From Bacilli bacterium (GTDB lineage: Bacteria; Bacillota; Bacilli; RF39; UBA660), in NCBI GenBank assembly GCA_017525855.1, contig JAFXSE010000003.1, positions 62,001 to 126,000 of the forward strand: a stretch of 64,000 bases of DNA, written 5' to 3'. The notes under the pieces were generated by a model. That model was given only the letters and a program-made list of their open reading frames with translations. It was not told the DNA's origin and did not search any database. Shown in pieces: positions 21,644 to 29,967 of this stretch. The position numbers were made by a program, and so were the translations under genes. Within the stretch, counting starts at the first letter, position 1. Every line of letters begins with the position of its first letter.

Positions 21644-22336
21644 ATGAATATATTAGATTTTTTTAAAAATTTATTTAAAAAAGAAAAACCTAAAGAAAAA
21701 GAGGAAGAAAAAATGTTATTAACAATTGATCAGTTATATAATATAAATAATAATTTAAATAAAGCTGATTGTGAATATTATATCAATGCTTTAAATAGAG
21801 TATTACCTTTATATGGTATCAATACTCCATTACGACTTGCTCATTTTTTAGCTCAAGTTTTACATGAAAGTGGTCATTTAAAATATAAAAGTGAAAACTT
21901 AAATTATTCTGCACAGGCATTATTGAAAGTATTTCCAAAATATTTTAAAACTACTGCAGATGCTAATGCTTATGCTAGACAGCCAGTAAAAATTGCAAAT
22001 CGTGTATATGCAAATAGAATGGGTAATGGTAATGAAGCTTCTGGAGAAGGATGGAAATATAGAGGTCGTGGATTATTACAAATAACAGGACGTTCAAATT
22101 ATGAACAATGTGGTAAATATATTAATAGTGATTTGATGCATTATCCTGATTCAATATTAGGTGATCCAGATTTAAATGTAAAAGTTGCTTGTTGGTATTG
22201 GACTACTCGAAATTTAAATCAATTTGCAGACAATGATGATATTGTAACTATTACAAAAAAAATCAATGGTGGCTTAAATGGATTACAAGATCGAACAACT
22301 GTTTTACAAAAAGCAAAATTGATATTAAATTGTTAA
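21644..22336 (+). CDS. GH19-type endolysin (chitinase/muramidase fold)
   Basis: The product is 230 residues from the first ATG, or 207 from an ATG at 21713. The catalytic core is of GH19 type: LAHFLAQVLHESGHLKYKSENLNY with the acidic residue in HESGH, then FPKYF, RMGNGNEASGEGWKYRGRGLLQITGRSNYEQ. Phage GH19 enzymes cleave peptidoglycan glycan strands. The ATG at 21713 has AGAGGAAG upstream, the first ATG has none and follows a terminator; but the extra 23 residues (MNILDFFKNLFKKEKP) form an amphipathic helix that could be genuine. There is no signal peptide, so release needs a holin or other pore. Confidence 0.9.
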   Translation: MNILDFFKNLFKKEKPKEKEEEKMLLTIDQLYNINNNLNKADCEYYINALNRVLPLYGINTPLRLAHFLAQVLHESGHLKYKSENLNYSAQALLKVFPKYFKTTADANAYARQPVKIANRVYANRMGNGNEASGEGWKYRGRGLLQITGRSNYEQCGKYINSDLMHYPDSILGDPDLNVKVACWYWTTRNLNQFADNDDIVTITKKINGGLNGLQDRTTVLQKAKLILNC

Positions 22337-22376
22337 AAACTAGAAAAATAATTTCAAATTATTTAAATTTTAGTAT

Positions 22377-22383
22377 ATTCTAA
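22377..22383 (+). promoter_or_regulatory. promoter-like motif, ATTCTAA variant
   Basis: GTATATTCTAATATATAG lies about 50 bases before the gene at 22428. It deviates at one position from the consensus. Confidence 0.4.
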
Positions 22384-22427
22384 TATATAGAAAAGTTATT
22401 TATAAATTACGAGAATAAATATAGTAG

Positions 22428-22898
22428 ATGATTTCTTTGACAGATGAACAATTAAATAATATTTTTGATCAGCAATGGTATATAAATACGTCAAATGCTA
22501 TAGCTTTGGCTATAGGTAGTTTTACAAAACAAAATATTTTATTTGATCAGCAAGTTTTGGCTCAAGATATTATAGATTATAATGTTGATAGACAATTGAA
22601 AGAAAAAGTATTTAATCATTTAATTGAGAATTTGCCAAAAGAATTAAATTGGGAAAATAAATCTATAACAGAGGCATTTGTAGAATTTAAAGATATTATA
22701 GATAGTTGTGATTTATGCCCAAAATTTAAAAAGTATTCAGTCAAAGTAAAAATATCAGATTCTGGTATTATGAAAAATGAATTTCTATTATGGAAAGAAT
22801 TAGTTAATACAGAATACCCACGTTTAAATTTAACAACTATTCCATATAAAACAAATAAAAATAAATATAAATTAATTATACATTTAGCGAAAGATTAG
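22428..22898 (+). CDS. hypothetical protein
   Basis: The 156-residue protein has a CDLCPKFKKY segment and a helical N-terminus (TDEQLNNIFDQQWYINTS). Unknown. The next gene starts 4 bases after its stop, so they form a pair. Confidence 0.65.
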   Translation: MISLTDEQLNNIFDQQWYINTSNAIALAIGSFTKQNILFDQQVLAQDIIDYNVDRQLKEKVFNHLIENLPKELNWENKSITEAFVEFKDIIDSCDLCPKFKKYSVKVKISDSGIMKNEFLLWKELVNTEYPRLNLTTIPYKTNKNKYKLIIHLAKD

Positions 22899-22901
22899 AT
22901 T

Positions 22902-23840
22902 ATGCAAAGTTTAATAGAATGGCAACCGTTTAATACAGAAAACAAAGCTTCCGTTACATTTAATCAATTTATAGATATTGTTAAGCAATTAGATAATAAC
23001 ACTTCTCCAGATTTGTGGTTAAAATGGAAAAATTATGCACATCAAGTTGTAATTGAAACTCCAAATTACTTTTACAAGATATATCAAGATTTATTTTCTA
23101 GTGGTGAATTCTTTGCTCAAATTAGAGAGGCCATGGGAAAAGTATATAGAGAACAATACGGATTAGTTTGGAATACCAAGCATATAATAAAAGATGGATT
23201 TGTTTATACGATAGAACAAAGAGAAAAATTACAAGTTTGTAATCCAGATATAATTTCATATGATGATTTATTTTTAGGATGGGCAAAAACTTTAAAATTA
23301 ATTGAAAAAGAATTAGCCTTTCCAGAAATAGCTGAACAATTAAAAGATAAAATACAAAATTTAGCTAATATAAAATTAGTTAGACTTTGTGTAAATAAAT
23401 TTATTGACTATGGTATAACAAAAGATAACAATATTATTTTACTAGATGATGCCGATTGGTTTATTGCTTTAATCGATAAAGATGGTGATTGGATGTCATC
23501 AAAATTTAATGCTTATGAAATATTAACATTACTCGGCGAAAAATTATTTGCTCCACAAGAATATCATGAAATGAAATCTAGAATAGAAAGCGTGGGTCAG
23601 CAAATAGATAAATGGATGATTTTTTCTAAAGAAAAAGATAATACTAAAGAAAATATAAATAATTTATTAGATAAGCATGAACAAATGCTTACTGATAATA
23701 TTAAAATGTTAGCTACTGAGAAAAGCTTACCAAATAATAAAAAATTATATTATGATGATAGGCAACTTTATGCGATAACCCATAATCAATCACCGATTAA
23801 ATCTCTATCACAAAGACAACAAGCATCTGAATCTATATAA
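22902..23840 (+). CDS. hypothetical protein with weak kinase-like C-lobe pattern
   Basis: The 312-residue protein contains FIDYGITKDNNIILLDDADWF at about 167-187, which loosely resembles the catalytic/metal-binding strands of small-molecule or protein kinases (N..I...G.I.LiDda). The N-terminal half lacks an obvious P-loop. I do not assign a family. Its last 55 bases overlap the end of the convergent radical-SAM gene, an unusually long tail-to-tail overlap with no terminator between. Confidence 0.5.
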   Translation: MQSLIEWQPFNTENKASVTFNQFIDIVKQLDNNTSPDLWLKWKNYAHQVVIETPNYFYKIYQDLFSSGEFFAQIREAMGKVYREQYGLVWNTKHIIKDGFVYTIEQREKLQVCNPDIISYDDLFLGWAKTLKLIEKELAFPEIAEQLKDKIQNLANIKLVRLCVNKFIDYGITKDNNIILLDDADWFIALIDKDGDWMSSKFNAYEILTLLGEKLFAPQEYHEMKSRIESVGQQIDKWMIFSKEKDNTKENINNLLDKHEQMLTDNIKMLATEKSLPNNKKLYYDDRQLYAITHNQSPIKSLSQRQQASESI

Positions 23841-24826
23841 GCAGCATAATTTAATAAATGTCCGCATTCTTCATTAATTTGATTTAATCCATTATCGCCT
23901 TCGGTTACTTCTACTAAATTACTTTTATTTCGATGATTAAGCTGCATTCTGTGTCCTTCTTCTTCATCATTCATATTTCGATATAAATCATCTGCTCTAT
24001 ATATAATATTAAATAAATGATCATATAACGAAGGACAATCCTGCTTAAATTTAATTAAAAATTGTAAAAAAGTTTCACGTTTTGGAAAAAATCCAGGTAA
24101 TGTTTTTTCCATTATTTCTTTTGCTCTTTTTCTTCCTTCTTTACTCCAAGGTGAAACTCCCTCTAAATCTATATGTGTAGATCCAGGAGAAGGTTGTTTA
24201 AAAAAGATCGATGAATGATAAGTATCCATATATTCTTTAAAAGAAAACTTATCTTCTAAGTATTTTGTTATCAAATCTTGTGTTAAAATCATACAAGTAT
24301 TAAATTTAATACCAGGATACCTATTATATAAATTTTTCATAGTATAATCCCAAGTATCTAACATTTTTTGTGTATGAAATCTACCAATAGTATCATAAGA
24401 TGTAACTATCCAGACTTGCTCCATTAATTCTGGTTTACCTGCTTTTAGATATTCATTATTCATAATATCAAGTGATTCATATAAATCTTTTTGATCACCT
24501 ATAGTTAATGTACAAAGTAACCAAAATTCTTTTATTTGACCTGAAACTTGTAATTCTGCAGTTTTTTTCATTAATCTTAAAAATTTTTCTTTTAATTCTG
24601 GTGTTTCTAATTGCCCTTGAAAAAATTCACCACCTAAATAGCTTAAAGTATTATATGGAGCAATTTTTTCTTCATCACTTATAAAATTATATGCATCTTC
24701 AACTGCTTTTATTTTCAAATTAACAGGAGTAAACTTATTATTTTCACCTAAATAACAAAACTTACATTTATTATTGCAGCATTCCCACAATTCAAACTGT
24801 AAACATTTTTTTTCATGTATATCCAT
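23786..24826 (-). CDS. radical-SAM enzyme A
   Basis: The 346-residue protein has the radical-SAM CX3CX2C motif at Cys17, Cys21 and Cys24 (CNNKCKFCYLGE) and a GGE SAM-binding motif at 64-66. Near the C-terminus is CGH (321-323), then Y-x-DSD and C-LCD (336-340). This pattern recurs in enzymes B and C and could bind an auxiliary Fe-S cluster or zinc. It is the longest of three adjacent paralogues and last in the operon. AGGAG within the end of gene B serves as its ribosome binding site. Radical-SAM enzymes use a 4Fe-4S cluster and SAM to start radical reactions; the target is inferred to be the Ser/Cys-tailed proteins upstream. Confidence 0.85.
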   Translation of the reverse strand: MDIHEKKCLQFELWECCNNKCKFCYLGENNKFTPVNLKIKAVEDAYNFISDEEKIAPYNTLSYLGGEFFQGQLETPELKEKFLRLMKKTAELQVSGQIKEFWLLCTLTIGDQKDLYESLDIMNNEYLKAGKPELMEQVWIVTSYDTIGRFHTQKMLDTWDYTMKNLYNRYPGIKFNTCMILTQDLITKYLEDKFSFKEYMDTYHSSIFFKQPSPGSTHIDLEGVSPWSKEGRKRAKEIMEKTLPGFFPKRETFLQFLIKFKQDCPSLYDHLFNIIYRADDLYRNMNDEEEGHRMQLNHRNKSNLVEVTEGDNGLNQINEECGHLLNYAAYIDSDACCLCDRDLIGD

Positions 24827-24827
24827 T

Positions 24828-25751
24828 TTATTCTCCTAATATCTGTAAATCACAAAGCATACATTCATCAGAATCTGAATAACATCTATACAATATACTA
24901 TGTCCACATTCTGAAATTTCTTCTTTTCCATCTGAAAGTATAGGTTGTTGATCTACTGGACCTTTTTTGTCTCTGTAACCTGTATATTTATATAAAGCTG
25001 ATACATTGGTTGAACTATACATATTTCTATATATTTCTGGAAATTCTTTTTTTAAATAAACACAAAAATTAATAAAATCTTCACGCTTAAAAAAGAAATC
25101 ATCTAATTTATAACCAGAATTTATTTCATGAGGATACAAAAAACAAAAGCCACAGCCTTTAATATCTTCTTCTAAAAATTTATGTAAATTAAATTTACCT
25201 GACATAATATCATCGATCATATATTGAGTTAAAATCATTTGAACCCCTGTTCGATAATTATATTTTTTTGTAAATTCTTGAATATTTTTAAGTGCTAAAG
25301 CTCGTTTTTCGTCCGTAGGATAACGATATTTAATATCATAAGAAAAGTTTATATCTAATTTAGAAGTATCGCCTGTACGCTCAATAATACGATCTACAAC
25401 ACGATATAGAAAAGCTGGATCATACATACCATTCGTAACAGTAGAATATCTGCATCTTGGTGATTTACTTACTAACAATACTTTATCAATAATGTCATCA
25501 ATAAGATCCATAAACTTTTCTTGAATATCAGTATCTGTTGTAAAATAAATTTCACCACCTAATAATGAAATTCCATCTGCAAATTTATCTTTCCAATCAA
25601 TGTAATTAAGATTATCTTGAATATTTTGTAATTCTTTTAAAATTCTTTCTTTACTCCAAACATCTCTGTTCTTTCTTAGACAGAATTTACAGTTATTATT
25701 ACAATTTGGCCAAGTAGCATATTGAACCATATAATGACCGTTTAACTTCAT
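24828..25751 (-). CDS. radical-SAM enzyme B
   Basis: The 307-residue paralogue has Cys17, Cys21 and Cys24 (CNNNCKFCLRK), GGE at 65-67, and the terminal motif CGH (282-284) ... YSDSDECMLCD (291-301). The middle contains FSYDIKYRYP and ILTQYMIDD, equivalents of which occur in enzymes A (ILTQDLITK) and C (ILTDSFCDA). Its ATG overlaps the stop of gene C (TAATG), indicating translational coupling. Length is typical for a minimal radical-SAM core plus a small C-terminal Cys domain. Substrate unknown. Confidence 0.85.
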   Translation of the reverse strand: MKLNGHYMVQYATWPNCNNNCKFCLRKNRDVWSKERILKELQNIQDNLNYIDWKDKFADGISLLGGEIYFTTDTDIQEKFMDLIDDIIDKVLLVSKSPRCRYSTVTNGMYDPAFLYRVVDRIIERTGDTSKLDINFSYDIKYRYPTDEKRALALKNIQEFTKKYNYRTGVQMILTQYMIDDIMSGKFNLHKFLEEDIKGCGFCFLYPHEINSGYKLDDFFFKREDFINFCVYLKKEFPEIYRNMYSSTNVSALYKYTGYRDKKGPVDQQPILSDGKEEISECGHSILYRCYSDSDECMLCDLQILGE

Positions 25752-26626
25752 TAATTATCTCCAAACAATACTTCTTTTAATTCTTTACAATCACAAATAA
25801 AACAACTATCAGAATCTGAATAACAATTTTTAAAGTTTTCTGAATGTCCACATTTGCTTTTATCTGCTGTTACATTTATTAATTTACCATTTTTATATTG
25901 ATGCAGATTAAATTCTTGTCCTAATAAATAATTATTTATATATTTTAATAAATAATCAGAATCCTGTTGTTTAAGATGTAGTAATGTATTAAATACCTTT
26001 TCTTTTGTAGGTGCTTCAACTACTGTTCCATATTTTATATAAGGTATAGTATTAACATCTACATTATATTTAGTTTTATATTCTTTTATATTGAACTGAT
26101 CATTTAATATAGCATCACAAAAAGAATCAGTTAAAATAATATTACAAATTATATATAAGTCAGGATATTTAGATCTTATATATTTTAAATTTTTATAAAA
26201 TAAATTTTTTGATGTTTTATTTGCAAATCTACCAAAATCATCAGCAGATGTTGTAAAATGAATTCTATTAATTAAATTTGCAGTATTGAATAATTCTAAA
26301 ACAGGTATTAATAAAGAATTTAAATCATAAAGGATATTAGTATTGATATAACATTTATCAATTTCATTTTTTAACATTTTATCAATGATATGAAGAAATA
26401 AACCATACAAATCAAGTTTAACTTGTGTATTTGTTTCGGAAAAAATTTCTCCACCGATAATTAAAATATGAAAATTTTGTAAATCTTTAATATAATCTAT
26501 AGTTAAAGCTATAGCTTCTAATTGTTCATCAATAGTGGATTGTTTATCTTTTCGTTGCCAACAGAATTTACAATTATTATTGCAATTATTCCATAAAAGG
26601 AATTCGTGCATTGGTAAAACTGTCAT
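25751..26626 (-). CDS. radical-SAM enzyme C
   Basis: The 291-residue paralogue begins MTVLPMHEFLLWNNCNNNCK with cluster cysteines 15, 19 and 22 and has GGE at 58-60. Its terminal motif is CGH (259-261) ... CYSDSDSCFICD (268-279). It is the first of the three enzymes, 24 bases after the gene for the 419-residue Ser/Cys-tailed protein, with AAGGAAGG before the ATG. Divergence among the three copies is large outside the motifs, so each may do a different step or act on a different residue. Confidence 0.85.
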   Translation of the reverse strand: MTVLPMHEFLLWNNCNNNCKFCWQRKDKQSTIDEQLEAIALTIDYIKDLQNFHILIIGGEIFSETNTQVKLDLYGLFLHIIDKMLKNEIDKCYINTNILYDLNSLLIPVLELFNTANLINRIHFTTSADDFGRFANKTSKNLFYKNLKYIRSKYPDLYIICNIILTDSFCDAILNDQFNIKEYKTKYNVDVNTIPYIKYGTVVEAPTKEKVFNTLLHLKQQDSDYLLKYINNYLLGQEFNLHQYKNGKLINVTADKSKCGHSENFKNCYSDSDSCFICDCKELKEVLFGDN

Positions 26627-26650
26627 AAATCCTTCCTTTCTTTAATATCT

Positions 26651-27910
26651 TTATTTTAGTTTCATATATCCTATAAAGTATGAACTACTTGAACTACTAG
26701 AACAAGAACTTGAACTAGAACTTGAGCTAGAGCTTGAACTCTTTACACTAAACTCATAAATCATAGTTTTAATTTTACTAGATGCATTTATTTGTGTAAG
26801 TAATCTATTCAAAGCTCCATCTATTGTATTATTTGCATCAGCTGAAGTAGGACCAAAATCTTCATCTGTATCAGGATTAATACTTACATTTGATGTCGGA
26901 ATTTGATTAACCAATCTTTTAGATTCATTACCTAATTTTTCTAATGGATCAGAAGAATTATTTAATACGTTAGTTATTTCATTTATTCTAGCATCACTCA
27001 AATATATTATTGGTTTTACTGTCGTATTTAGTGTTGAAACTGCATAGCATAATTTTAAAGAAAAGAAAGATGCAGCTGCATTCCAAAAAGCTACCATACT
27101 TTTACTAGTAACTGGTGTATCATCTAAAGCATTTATATTATTACGAGTTAAATATGCATTAAATTCATTTTTTATAGTATCAAATTCAATTTGTGTTACA
27201 GCACTTGTATTATATAATTTCAAAGTATAAGAAGCACCTGTATTATTAGATACACTAGTAGTCCATGAAGCAATATTGTAAAATTCTTTTATAACTGTAC
27301 CGTGTTTATCTTTAATTCCAATAGTAGCTCCATTGTTTTTATAATAAACATCATATATGGCATTAGATATTGAATAGGAATTATTATTATAATGTTTACT
27401 ATTAACCTCATTTTGTGTTACACTATTATATATAGCTAATCCATCTGTATCTTTCCATACAATTTTATTATCTTCCAGGGTAATATATGCAGGTACCCAT
27501 GTTCCATTTTTACCAGGATATGCAGAATTAGCTACAGTATTTATACCTACATTATAATGTACCATATCATTTGTAATTGTTGTAGATCCAGCAGGAATTA
27601 CAATCATAATAACTCCACCATCTGTTCTTACTGTTATGACATTGTACCATGTAGATTTATCTTGTGAAATAGTCCATGTAGAAAATGCGCTATCTGCTAT
27701 GCCATTTCCGTATCTATATCCAGAAGTAGCACTAGATATACCACCACGCGTTGGGTCTTTAGGAACAGTTACTGTTTTCGTATATCCAGCCTTAAATTCT
27801 AATGGAATACTATTAAATTTTGAACCTAAGTTAGATATAATTGTACTTACTGTATCTAATAACTTAGTTTTTAATTCTCCATATGTTATTATTGTATTTG
27901 AAGATATCAT
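26651..27910 (-). CDS. Ser/Cys-tailed putative virion surface protein D
   Basis: The 419-residue protein looks like a beta-rich fibre or decoration protein: repeated Ser/Thr/Asn/Gly strands and no catalytic motif. It shares with the adjacent 293-residue protein a domain around MVAFWNAAASFFSLKL and the whole C-terminus. It ends with 12 serines, one Cys, 7 serines and then YFIGYMKLK. The tract is exactly 20 residues, as in the paralogue. The stop is followed directly by the three radical-SAM genes. Such an invariant terminal peptide next to maturases recalls ribosomally made, enzyme-modified peptides, here possibly on a structural protein. Confidence 0.75.
   Translation of the reverse strand: MISSNTIITYGELKTKLLDTVSTIISNLGSKFNSIPLEFKAGYTKTVTVPKDPTRGGISSATSGYRYGNGIADSAFSTWTISQDKSTWYNVITVRTDGGVIMIVIPAGSTTITNDMVHYNVGINTVANSAYPGKNGTWVPAYITLEDNKIVWKDTDGLAIYNSVTQNEVNSKHYNNNSYSISNAIYDVYYKNNGATIGIKDKHGTVIKEFYNIASWTTSVSNNTGASYTLKLYNTSAVTQIEFDTIKNEFNAYLTRNNINALDDTPVTSKSMVAFWNAAASFFSLKLCYAVSTLNTTVKPIIYLSDARINEITNVLNNSSDPLEKLGNESKRLVNQIPTSNVSINPDTDEDFGPTSADANNTIDGALNRLLTQINASSKIKTMIYEFSVKSSSSSSSSSSSSCSSSSSSSYFIGYMKLK
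26681..26740 (-). repeat. Ser/Cys codon tract of protein D
   Basis: Twenty codons encode S12-C-S7. Serine codons alternate between AGY and TCN over most of the length (AGTTCA/AGCTCT-type hexamers). A single-codon slippage run would not do this, and the two codon families are not interchangeable by one silent change. Two tyrosine-flanked conserved residues follow. Confidence 0.85.
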
Positions 27911-27911
27911 A

Positions 27912-28793
27912 TTATTTTCCTAATTTCATGTATCCAATAAAATATGAGCTACTAGAGCTACTCGAACAACTTGAACTAGAGCTTGAGCAAGAACTTGAAC
28001 TAGAAAAAGTAGACCATGTATAAGTGATCGATCTAACTCGAGCCGAATTATTAACTGATGCTTTTAATTGTAATAACATATCATCTACGTGAGAAGCTGT
28101 AATAACTTCATCTACCGGAAAAAATTCTATATCAATTTTAGTTTGTCTACTATATCCAGTATGTAATATAACTGTATTTTTTAAATCATTTATTTCATAT
28201 CTGCTCGGAGATAAAATTGAACCATCAACACTAACTTTTAAAATACTATTCTTGTTAGATACAGTTGTATTAAGTGGAATATTAACTTGCTCCGCAGGCA
28301 AAGTATAAGAAATACGCTTACTAGTTATTATATCTGTTTGATCATAAGTAACAGCATTTGTATTATAAATTAAAACAGTATTTAAACTTAAAGATGAAGA
28401 TACATATGTTAAGCGTTTATTACAAAAAGTTGCAGCATTATTCCAAAAATTTAAAATTCCATTTGTAGATAATGTTATTTCATTATCTATTTTTGTTTCA
28501 AAATTTCTAGCTGCCATGAAATCGTCAAATTGTTTTTGTACTGTAGTTAATGAAACAACTTCAACAGCTGTACTGTTATTAATAGTTACTGTAACTCCAC
28601 CGCCACCCATATTAGCAGACATCCAATCACCACTTTTGGCTCGTCTTGAATTTTTAGTCATTGAAAAATTTTTACGCATTGAATTATCTACAGTGACTTT
28701 TAAAGTATCTATATTTTGACAATTATCTTTTATCCATTGTAAAAATATATTACGTAAATCTCTATAGGTATATGTAACATTAGTTGCGGTCAT
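27912..28793 (-). CDS. Ser/Cys-tailed putative virion surface protein E
   Basis: The 293-residue paralogue of the downstream protein starts MTATNVTYTYRDLRNIFLQW, and has a Gly-rich loop (NMGGGGVTVT) and the shared ILNFWNNAATFCNKRLTY element. It ends with S5-C-S6-C-S7-YFIGYMKLGK. The last Cys lies at the same place as in protein D, and the 20-residue tract length is identical. Its stop lies one base before the next ATG, so the pair is co-translated. A virion surface or tail-fibre location is inferred from composition and genome context only. Confidence 0.75.
   Translation of the reverse strand: MTATNVTYTYRDLRNIFLQWIKDNCQNIDTLKVTVDNSMRKNFSMTKNSRRAKSGDWMSANMGGGGVTVTINNSTAVEVVSLTTVQKQFDDFMAARNFETKIDNEITLSTNGILNFWNNAATFCNKRLTYVSSSLSLNTVLIYNTNAVTYDQTDIITSKRISYTLPAEQVNIPLNTTVSNKNSILKVSVDGSILSPSRYEINDLKNTVILHTGYSRQTKIDIEFFPVDEVITASHVDDMLLQLKASVNNSARVRSITYTWSTFSSSSSCSSSSSSCSSSSSSSYFIGYMKLGK
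27945..28004 (-). repeat. Ser/Cys codon tract of protein E
   Basis: Twenty codons encode S5-C-S6-C-S7, again with alternating AGY and TCN serine codons. Cysteines fall at positions 6 and 13, seven apart, and the second aligns with the only Cys of protein D. Confidence 0.85.
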
Positions 28794-28805
28794 TTGTAAT
28801 CTCGA

Positions 28806-29318
28806 TTAATTATTCTTATCGCTTTTTTCAAAAATTTCAGAATTAAATGAAATAAAGTTATATAATAAACCTAATTTATTAGCCATCGGAACTAATATAG
28901 AAAATGGATTTTCATATACAACTTCTTCAAATGTTGTAAATTTATAATTATTAGCTAATTCAGACATAAATAGAAAATCACCTTGTAATAAAATATTTCT
29001 ATAAATTGCTGGAATAGGTTTTATTTCTTCATCTGTTACTACTTTACTACAATTATAAATACAATTAAAATAAATATTTAAAAGTTTATAACAAAGGCAA
29101 TTCAATTCTTCCTTTAATTTATTTTTTATTTGTATAAATTCTAAAATAGAATTAAATATAATATCTGGATGTTTAAAAAAAGATTCATCCCAATTATTTC
29201 CAAATTTAATTAAATTATATACATTTAATGATAAAATCGGATCTTCGTTATTTTCATCAGTCAAATATGCTTTTAATACTTCAACTTTTTCTTCTAAAGA
29301 TTTATTTTTTAATTCCAT
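28806..29318 (-). CDS. hypothetical protein, first gene of the radical-SAM operon
   Basis: The 170-residue helical protein has clustered cysteines in its middle (LNCLCYKLLNIYFNCIYNCSK). No family is recognised. It lies 12 bases upstream of the first Ser/Cys-tailed gene and follows a promoter motif at 29353, so it is probably co-expressed and could be a chaperone or carrier for those proteins. Confidence 0.6.
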   Translation of the reverse strand: MELKNKSLEEKVEVLKAYLTDENNEDPILSLNVYNLIKFGNNWDESFFKHPDIIFNSILEFIQIKNKLKEELNCLCYKLLNIYFNCIYNCSKVVTDEEIKPIPAIYRNILLQGDFLFMSELANNYKFTTFEEVVYENPFSILVPMANKLGLLYNFISFNSEIFEKSDKNN

Positions 29319-29352
29319 AATTTTCCTACCTTTTATATTAGTAAACTATTAT

Positions 29353-29359
29353 TTAGAAC
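29353..29359 (-). promoter_or_regulatory. GTTCTAA-type promoter motif for the radical-SAM operon
   Basis: The minus strand reads TTAAGTTCTAAATAATAG about 35 bases before the start of the gene at 28806-29318. It is a close match to the motif before head and tube genes, which suggests the operon is expressed with virion genes. Confidence 0.6.
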
Positions 29360-29373
29360 TTAATTTATTCTAC

Positions 29374-29589
29374 TTACGATGTAAAATAAGAGTTTGGTAA
29401 TGGTATAAATAACTGATCTATGGCTTCTGTATTAATTACTGTACGGATTAATCCTCCTGGTATCCTCAAGTAAGTTACATTATAACCTAATTCATTAAAA
29501 TTACCATCAACAGACTCAAATAATGATAACTTTTTTAAGTTACCTTGATCAATTTCTAAATGAATTTTTTTAGTTTTCTTTTTAAACAT
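29374..29589 (-). CDS. small hypothetical protein
   Basis: 71 residues from the ATG at 29587-29589 (MFKKKTKKIHLEIDQ), preferred over an upstream ATG because a GAGAG site precedes it and it avoids overlapping the previous gene. Beta-rich; unknown. Confidence 0.6.
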   Translation of the reverse strand: MFKKKTKKIHLEIDQGNLKKLSLFESVDGNFNELGYNVTYLRIPGGLIRTVINTEAIDQLFIPLPNSYFTS

Positions 29590-29596
29590 GTAACTC

Positions 29597-29818
29597 TCAC
29601 TTATTAAAATTAGTATTAATATATTCCACAATATCTGGAAATTCTTCTAAATCTTTTTCTGATAATGTTAATTCTTTTTGATTAATTTTTAAAACATTAT
29701 CGGTTAAATTATATTTTTTATTAATAAAATCTTTTACCTCTTTTAGGTTAAGATACATTTGTCTTTTAGTACTTGTAATTAATTTTATACCTGTTTCATC
29801 TAAATTTATAACTTTCAT
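29597..29818 (-). CDS. small hypothetical protein
   Basis: 73 residues (MKVINLDETGIKLITSTKRQ), a short alpha/beta protein. Unknown. It starts at the divergent gap 29819-29967; TAGGAGATTGTA precedes the ATG. Confidence 0.65.
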   Translation of the reverse strand: MKVINLDETGIKLITSTKRQMYLNLKEVKDFINKKYNLTDNVLKINQKELTLSEKDLEEFPDIVEYINTNFNK

Positions 29819-29967
29819 TACAATCTCCTATAACTTTTCTAATTATACTATATAATAAATAAAATTAAAAGAAAAACAGTAAATTTCCATTACTAACTAA
29901 AATTTTATGTAGAAAATATAAATAATAAAATTCCAATACATAAATGATTAAAAAGATGGAGTTACAA

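Noticed and set aside
26681..28004. Ser/Cys tracts as assembly or sequencing artefacts
   Set aside because: Codons vary (AGT, AGC, TCA, TCT, TCG), both tracts are in frame, equal in length and followed by the same conserved residues.
29374..29631. Longer start for the 71-residue gene
   Set aside because: It would overlap the neighbouring gene by 35 bases, encodes a spurious hydrophobic leader and has no better ribosome binding site than the internal ATG.
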